Shown in pieces: positions 57,340 to 64,000 of a stretch of DNA of 64,000 bases. The position numbers and the translations under genes were made by a program. A model generated the notes under the pieces. It was not told the origin of the DNA and did no database searches. It saw nothing but the letters and a program-made list of their open reading frames with translations. Origin of the DNA: Helianthus annuus (taxonomy: Eukaryota; Streptophyta; Magnoliopsida; Asterales; Asteraceae); the NCBI RefSeq assembly GCF_002127325.2, contig NC_035441.2, forward strand, positions 155,277,122-155,341,121, in the 5' to 3' direction. The number at the start of each line of letters is the position of its first letter. The stretch's first letter is position 1.

Positions 57340-60062
57340 TGTAACACCCGTTCATATAAACTAAGGTTTAACGTCTCATTTACGAAAAACAGTCATGTAA
57401 TTAAGATTACATATGCATTGAAAATTCCGGGTTTATTAAAACTTTTTAAGATTTAAAAAGTCTATAACATATCATGTGTACATTCGTCGTTTAACATAAT
57501 AACAATACATAGTGCGGAAGCTTATTTCGTAATCGTGTTGGGTTCTTGCTCGACGCTTGATCTTCATCCGTGCACCCTTGACGTTCACCTATGATCAAAA
57601 CCAACTTAAAAGTTAGTTTTGATAGTCAAATATTTAGTTCATACAAGTACAGGGGTTAAAAATGACAAAAAATTAAAAATTTTCGGAGTTAGGGGCGTCG
57701 CGTGACGCCTAGGGCCTAGGTGTCACGCGAGCCCCCCTTTTTCACAGCAGGTTTCTTCAGCTGTTGCTGTACATTCCCAGCTCAACTCGATTTCACGGAA
57801 ACGGCCATAACTTCTTCGTTATTGATCCGTTTTACGCGATTCTTTTTCCTACGCATCCATAATTAAATCCTCCATCTTATGGAGTTAAAACCCAACATCC
57901 AACTTAATAAAATTTCAGACTTTTAATCCTCGGCTTATTACCCTTTATACCGACTTTTAACCCGTTTATGCATTTTATCAAACAAACCTATTTATTTGAT
58001 TCCTATATCTCATATACTTTTTCTAATTAATGTTACCTACTATATTAGGTTCTATTCATAGGTTTATTAGACAATTTAAACCCGTTTTCGCTCGTATGCT
58101 TATTTTGACCCGTTAAGGATATTTAAGCACTTTAAAGCTTAAAATCGCTTTCATTCATTTCTAGCATGTTATTCCTACATTTCTCAACAAGTAATCTCCC
58201 ACTACAACTATATATGTTTTGAGTTTAATGTGGACTTCTATGTGTTCCGAGTTATTACCCCTCGGATTACCCTTTTACGGCAAAGACTCATATAAAGCCC
58301 TTCGACCAAAGAATTTATGTTTTTCACTATCTAACGTATCCTAAGCATTTATATAATCATAAAACTTATTTCCGAACCACCTTTAAGGGTCGTTCGTCTG
58401 AATTAGCTTACAAGGGCAATTTGGTCAATTTTCATCCTTCTTTAACTACAGGGTCCTTTAAATACTTGATTGACCCAAAATCCGACCCTTCTAACTATAA
58501 TCTTATTTATAAACCCATGTGCTTCTAAAACACCATGAGCATAATTAAATTTATTCGGTTTACCTTAAAGATAGCCGAATATCTACACTTTAACATTGTC
58601 TAACTCTTATAGAACTCCAAACTCTACATGATGAGTTGTGTTATTAAACATACCTGGCTCGGATCAATATATTGACCCGTTTCAATACCTTGACTTAGTA
58701 GCCGCTAAGCAATAGCGATGTGCGTATCCGTTTGATATTTATTCCTATAAACAAGTAACTCGACAAACCATTAGTCGATATTGTCAAAGGGTGATAATTT
58801 CACCTTTTGACCCGTTTATTTACCTAGTGATCTTCGTCACTTCCATTAAATGTCAATTTCATATATTATGCTAATTTGAAGCCTAATAACGAAAATACGA
58901 ATTTAAGCATAATGTAACGGAACCGTAGTTACGTACCTTTAAAGCACACCTTCCAAGCGTGTATCACCTCCGGCTTGTCCGTTTGACGTTCCGGATTCTT
59001 TGCCTAAAGAGTTCAGTCATAAACATGTTTAGAACTCCTTTTTAAACCATTTGTCGCATGATACACCGAAACATCATAATTATGCGTTTAAACTTCAATT
59101 TCGGTTTTTAAGCCTTCTTTGAGGCGTTTTCACAAACACCTTATGGGCAGATTTTTACATGATTAAACATCAAGTCTCTAGTTCATCACTTAGCCCTAAT
59201 TTCACATCAATCAACCATTTTACATAATTGTTAGCTTTTACAATTCTGAAATCACTTCATAATTGTCAAATTACACTAGAACAATACCCAATTTCCTAGT
59301 GTTTATCAATTTCTACATAAGCCACTAATCACCTATAAGGGTGTTCATGGATTTTGCTAAATTACACATGATTTAAACTCATAATCGTCTAGGGTTTGTC
59401 CCTACACACGATATTGTTCTTAATCCATCATAAAACAGACATGCAACCATAAAAATCAGATTTTTCCCAATTTCATGAGAATTTCGAGTTGAGAATTTTC
59501 ATCAAATTTTACATACCTTGTAATCCTCTTGTGATGAGGATCAGTAATCTATGCTCGATTTTTGTTTTTGATCAGATTTGGACCTTCAGTTTGGTTGTTT
59601 TGTAGATGCTTTAGGGTTTTGGAGAGTGGGGATCGCCCCCTGCTTGTGCTTGTACGACCAGACATCCCCAAATGGGGTGTTTGGTTTGTTTTGTTTTTTT
59701 TTTATTTGTTTTATCAAATTAAGTTTCATTTTTAACAACATTGGTCCCTCCTCTTTTGTTTAACATTTAGTTTTGGTTATTCTAACCTTATCTCAAGTTA
59801 TATCTAGACTTGTAGTTAACTAGGTTATAATTCTCCTAGTTATTCATTTTGTTCAAAAACCCGCTTTATTTTAAGTCCCGTTAAATCTCGAGCCTTTTTA
59901 TTATACTTCGCTTTCACAAAGTATTCCCCCTCCTTTTAATAAATATAAGACTTATTTATTTAAATCCTAATATTCACCGGGTTAATTTTACCACTAACGG
60001 TATTTTACCCGTTTTTACTATTAACGAGGTTTGATTACCAAACCCATTTTCGGGATGTTACA
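57340..60062 (-). repeat. 3' LTR of the LARD-like element
   Basis: 2723 bp. It contains a 33-bp GC-rich imperfect palindrome at 57698-57730 (arms tcgcgtgacgcctagg / cctaggtgtcacgcga). Confidence 0.9.
57698..57730. repeat. GC-rich 16-bp inverted repeat in LARD LTR
   Basis: Arms of 16 bp with one mismatch around a single G. The same sequence is at 63643-63675 in the other LTR. Confidence 0.85.
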
Positions 60063-63000
60063 AGTCTACCCCCCTTAAAGAGGTTTCGTCCTCGAAACCT
60101 TTTCTTTCGTAATTTATCGAGTTTAACTCCATGCATATGCTCTCGATAATCAATTGAGCATTGCTCATATTTTATTCGATTACTAATATTACCATAAAAA
60201 TTATGGTAATACCTTTTTAGTTACAAAACATCTACGGGCCTCATTCGACATAAAGCAACTTGAAATAATGTAATTTCGTTATTTCTACTAGTTCAATTAA
60301 CTTAGCGATATCCATATTACCGAACCCTTTGTGAATCCATTACCTTGACCCGTTTAAAGATCTTTGGTGAAATCTTTCACTTTTAGCAACAAATCCTTTT
60401 ATTTTCAAATTTAGTTATTCGGTTCATTTATACCGAATCCACTGCTTACAAGCAAACCAAATTTATTTAAATGACCTTAACCGGTCTCACCAACTAGACT
60501 TATTGGTCCAGTTACTTTCTTCCCTTATTATTTGCTATGGTTTGCCTTATAAGGTAACCATTTAAAAACTCGTTATCTTTTAGTTAAAAATTTTCATGTA
60601 TACTGACGCGTACGACATTCATGTGTAAGGCCTCGCGGGCCGTTACTTACTGCTTATAACTCTTAATCTTTATTGACTGAGTTGTAACTTGACCACTCAG
60701 TCTCGTTAGTCTTTTAACAGGTTTATCACGCGCTTGTCTTATATTAACAAGCGTTTTGTATTCGTCATGACATTTTTCTTAACTTTGAATAGTTTTGGCG
60801 GCTAGCCTAATTTGCCACCGTCACTTCATACCCCGTCACACGGGTATACTAATTTGCCATCTCCGGCCTTACGTGTGTCTAAGATTTTCTAAACCATCTC
60901 ATACTACTTATGTTTGTTAAAACATTGATTTTGGCCAAAAACTAAATTTTTAGTTTACATTTTCTCCTTGTCTTATATCTTTTTCTCATGTCTAGGAATT
61001 TCCGTTTCAAGTTTTATTCCTGACAGTTATTATTTTACACGGAGAATTGTAACCAATTTCCCTTGCTTTACAATATTGACCCGTAGGTTTCTTCACTTAG
61101 CCTCATGGGTTATTTCTTTATATGTTTTACCCCTTTTAAGGTGAGACCCAACAGTTCATCTCTTCCTATTTATGACCCAACGGTCTCCTTGGTCTCGTAG
61201 ACCTTATCACTACATTTTACCCCGTAGGTTACGATGATCCCATAGATCGTCTTTTATTCACGTCTACATTCATATGTCTATTTATATATATATAACTTTA
61301 AAGCATCCTTTGTTATGTTTGGAATCATTCAATTTTGCTTTTGAACTTGGTTGACCTTGACCGTAGTCTAAGGTTCCATTTGTTTACTTTCGGGCTATCT
61401 TTCCGACTTTACGACTTCTGACGTCATTTACACGTCGGTTTGTCTTACGCTTACCGTTACCCGGTTTATACTTATACTCCTTTACAACCCATTACCCGGG
61501 TTCTTTTATTTTAATGTTTTTAACATTTTTTTTCGCTAGTTTGCGTTTTTCCTATATATATTCCTTTATGAGTCATCACGTAGGTTCATTAATGTTTCGC
61601 GCTTCCATTATTCGGTTTGCGCTTACTTGCACTACCAAGTTTTTATACTTTATCTCGTTTGACTTGTTCGTGTGAAATTTCATCACTTATGAACATCAAA
61701 CTATGTTCTTTATTCGACCCGTTCAACTTAAAAATAGTTGAGCGTAGTTATTAACATTTCTGTTTGCAATTTCTCATTGTCTTTTAGTCATGACTCATAT
61801 TCCGAGTCTTTTGACTTTCTATTTCGCGTTCCCGTCTCTTGGTTTACGCATTCTTTCCAAATCCTACCAATTCATCGGGTATCTTTACCATAATCATTCT
61901 CAAGTAACCATTTCTATATGGTTTTAAACATTATTTTAATTTATTTGGTCGTCTTAGCGAGATCCATCGCTTTTATTCGATCAAGTCTTTTATTTTTTTT
62001 TTATTCAATTCGTTTGACTTGTCCATGTGAATTTCATCACTTGTGACAGTCAAACTTCCATCTTTATACGTTAGCATTCCTATTAGTCAGTCTGTATTTC
62101 CATTTACTTTAATCTTTGTCCCTTCTCTCGGGCTCGTTATTCTAACGTAATACGCTCCCGTCATCCGACTTGCGTTTACGTTTACTATCAAACATCTTAC
62201 TTGTTTGATCCATTTGGGTACCTTTTTAATTCGTCCCATTCACCCCGTCCCTACAACATCAAATGTAAGTATGGCTATCATAAAAAGTTCATGACATCAT
62301 GTGTTCACTACTTACTTGGCCAGAGTAAGCGATCAACACACGACACACATGACCTTTTCATGATTTCCGAACTACACCCCATGTAAGTGACGCCTCTAAT
62401 CTTTCTATATTCTTGACTTTCATTGGCAACCGTTTATTTAGTTACCATTTAACAGTTATTTGATTTACATGTTTCATTCATGAACATATACAATGTTTTT
62501 CCTTTTTATCAAACTAATCTATAATCACATTTGTTAATGTGATTGCTACTTTTCTTAATAGGATTAAATTGAGAGTTTTCCACTTGGATAATTACCCTAA
62601 TCCAAGTTTCCATATGAACCAATCTTGTTACTCATTTGTTATTCATCATCATGAATAACACATTTTCTATTAAATTTCTCTTGGAAATCAGGTTTTCTAA
62701 GTTCTGTCATATGAGTATGCAACCGTCATTACTTACGTGTTTGTTGCATATTACTACTTGTGCAATTAAGTCTAAAAGTGTGCACCTGGTAATGCTTGCC
62801 CCGATGGGCGTTTCTTGCCTTTAACTTTGTTCACGGTCGTTACGCGATTTAGTCCTTGGTGAGCATGCTTCTCTTGTCATACTTCGGACCGTTCTTCTAT
62901 CACATCCGTAATTTGTTAAGCTCTCGTTATCCTCATATGCGAATGTCCTTCAACTAAAGCACATACAATGTTAATAGTTTAAATCATTAAAAGATGCCTG

Positions 63001-63284
63001 TATTATAATACAAGGCTTTTCTACTATACGCATCAACGCGTGTAATTTCATTGACTATATCTATTCTATATCGACTTTATTGGTGTAACGTGTATTTACA
63101 CGATAACTATATGTGTTGTTCTCAACACTTTAATCATATTAAACCATTGGTATACATGTACTTACTGGATTTGCGATCAAGCCTCGAACCGAACACCAAT
63201 CTTTATCAAGAGCGTCAGGTCTAAGTCCAAGCATAGCTTTCCCGCCATACTTGAATCTCTTAAACCAAGGCTCTGATACCAACT
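60063..63284 (-). other. Interior of the LARD-like element
   Basis: Starts with a polypurine tract (minus AAGGGGGGTAGACT). No coding signal. A degenerate direct repeat 'gtttgacttgt.c.tgtga..tttcatcactt.tga' occurs near 61658 and 62018. Confidence 0.7.
63269..63281 (-). other. Primer binding site, tRNA-iMet type (LARD-like)
   Basis: The minus strand reads TGGTATCAGAGCC, three bases from the LTR. Confidence 0.9.
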
Positions 63285-64000
63285 TGTAACACCCGTTCAT
63301 ATAAACTAAGGTTTAACGTCTCATTTACGAAAAACAGTCATGTAATTAAGATTACATATGCATTGAAAATTCCGGGTTTATTAAAACTTTTTAAGATTTA
63401 AAAAGTCTATAACATATCATGTGTACATTCGTCGTTTAACATAATAACAATACATAGTGCGGAAGCTTATTTCGTAATCGTGTTGGGTTCTTGCTCGACG
63501 CTTGATCTTCATCCGTGCACCCTTGACGTTCACCTATGATCAAAACCAACTTAAAAGTTAGTTTTGATAGTCAAATATTTAGTTCATACAAGTACAGGGG
63601 TTAAAAATGACAAAAAATTAAAAATTTTCGGAGTTAGGGGCGTCGCGTGACGCCTAGGGCCTAGGTGTCACGCGAGCCCCCCTTTTTCACAGCAGGTTTC
63701 TTCAGCTGTTGCTGAACTCGATTTCACGGAAACGGCCATAACTTCTTCGTTATTGATCCGTTTTACGCGATTCTTTTTCCTACGCGTCCATAATTAAATC
63801 CTCCATCTTATGGAGTTAAAACCCAACATCCAACTTAATAAAATTTCAGACTTTTAATCCTCGGCTTATTACCCTTTATACCGACTTTTAACCCGTTTAT
63901 GCATTTTATCAAACAAACCTATTTATTTGATTCCTATATCTCATATACTTCTTCTAATTAATGTTACCTACTATATTAGGTTCTATTCATAGGTTTATTA
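63285..64000 (-). repeat. 5' LTR of the LARD-like element (partial)
   Basis: First 716 bp of about 2.7 kb. It lacks 14 bp present near 57768 in the other copy. Confidence 0.9.

Larger units (their letters stand above)
36053..64000 (-). mobile_element. Large degenerate Ty1/Copia element (SIRE-like), multiply invaded
   Basis: On minus, the PBS is at 57125-57141, the gag region 55183 down to about 51100, then protease/integrase, RT and RNase H to 47297. The order gag-PR-IN-RT-RH makes it Copia. The left LTR starts at 36053 and the right LTR copy at 57144, both TGTAGGTCCACC. Without the insertions the visible part is about 10.7 kb. Together with the very long, two-knuckle gag, this suggests the SIRE/Maximus lineage. 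The LTR parts that can be compared differ at about five positions in 195 bp. The right LTR is split by another element at 57340 and its remainder lies beyond the window. The coding region has at least five stops and one frameshift. Confidence 0.85.
57340..64000 (-). mobile_element. LARD-like non-coding LTR retrotransposon (runs off window)
   Basis: On minus: the 3' LTR is 57340-60062 (TGTAACACCCG...GATGTTACA), the PPT 60063-60080, the interior 60063-63284, the PBS 63269-63281 and the 5' LTR from 63285 past 64000. The left TSD should be aaact (57335-57339), as in the intact Copia LTR at 36241-36245. The 3.2-kb interior has no ORF above about 60 codons and no pol motif. Long LTRs with a non-coding interior fit the LARD class. 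In the visible 716 bp the LTRs differ by a 14-bp indel and a few substitutions. Confidence 0.88.

Noticed and set aside
60063..63284. Hidden pol in the LARD-like interior
   Set aside because: No frame above about 60 codons, and no RT, integrase or protease motif could be read on either strand.

Overview
The window is nuclear DNA from a flowering plant, most likely a eudicot. It has intron-rich plant gene families (B3-domain, F-box, replication-protein-A-like), AT-rich introns with GT..AG borders, and about 50 kb of nested LTR retrotransposons. The long 'TGTCACACCCC...' type LTRs suggest Asteraceae, but that is an impression and was not tested. Nothing bacterial, organellar or CRISPR-like was seen.

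Bases 1-8600 are host gene space. A seven-exon B3 gene lies on + (186-2015); it carries an 8-bp duplication and an apparent one-base loss in an A-run. A small F-box gene (2823-3273, -) and a complete 11-exon, 559-codon OB-fold/RPA70-like gene (4356-6986, -) follow. Bases 8600-13320 hold dispersed minus-strand exon-like pieces (cactin-like, LisH-like and unidentified) mixed with low-complexity repeats, and read as gene remnants.

Bases 13320-35325 are one insertion with TSD ccttt. It is a gag-only LTR element (TR-GAG type, 13325-35320, minus) whose interior was split by a 12.7-kb Gypsy element with chromodomain-like C-terminus (17267-29978, TSD gattt) carrying one in-frame stop. The gag-only element's LTRs contain 17-bp GC-rich minisatellites whose copy number differs between the two LTRs.

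From 36053 to past the right edge lies a large, degenerate Copia element (minus, SIRE-like by size and layout). Four things have landed in it. In its left LTR is a very young, apparently intact Gypsy (36721-45397, TSD aattc) with an extra ORF upstream of gag-pol. In its second gag zinc knuckle is a 711-bp hAT-like MITE (51181-51891, TSD caccacac). In its leader is a small Helitron (55771-56938) that itself contains a tRNA-derived SINE (56143-56345, 16-bp TSD). In its right LTR is a non-coding LARD-like element (57340 to beyond 64000).

All five LTR elements use a primer site matching initiator-tRNA-Met (TGGTATCAGAGC). Four of the five carry a GC-rich, palindrome-rich module in otherwise AT-rich LTRs, just 5' of a TATA box in the three where a TATA box was found. 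The most promising undescribed item is the intact proline-rich, NLS-bearing ORF of the young Gypsy (38317-39159), preceded by a good branch point and acceptor that could pair with a donor inside the LTR.
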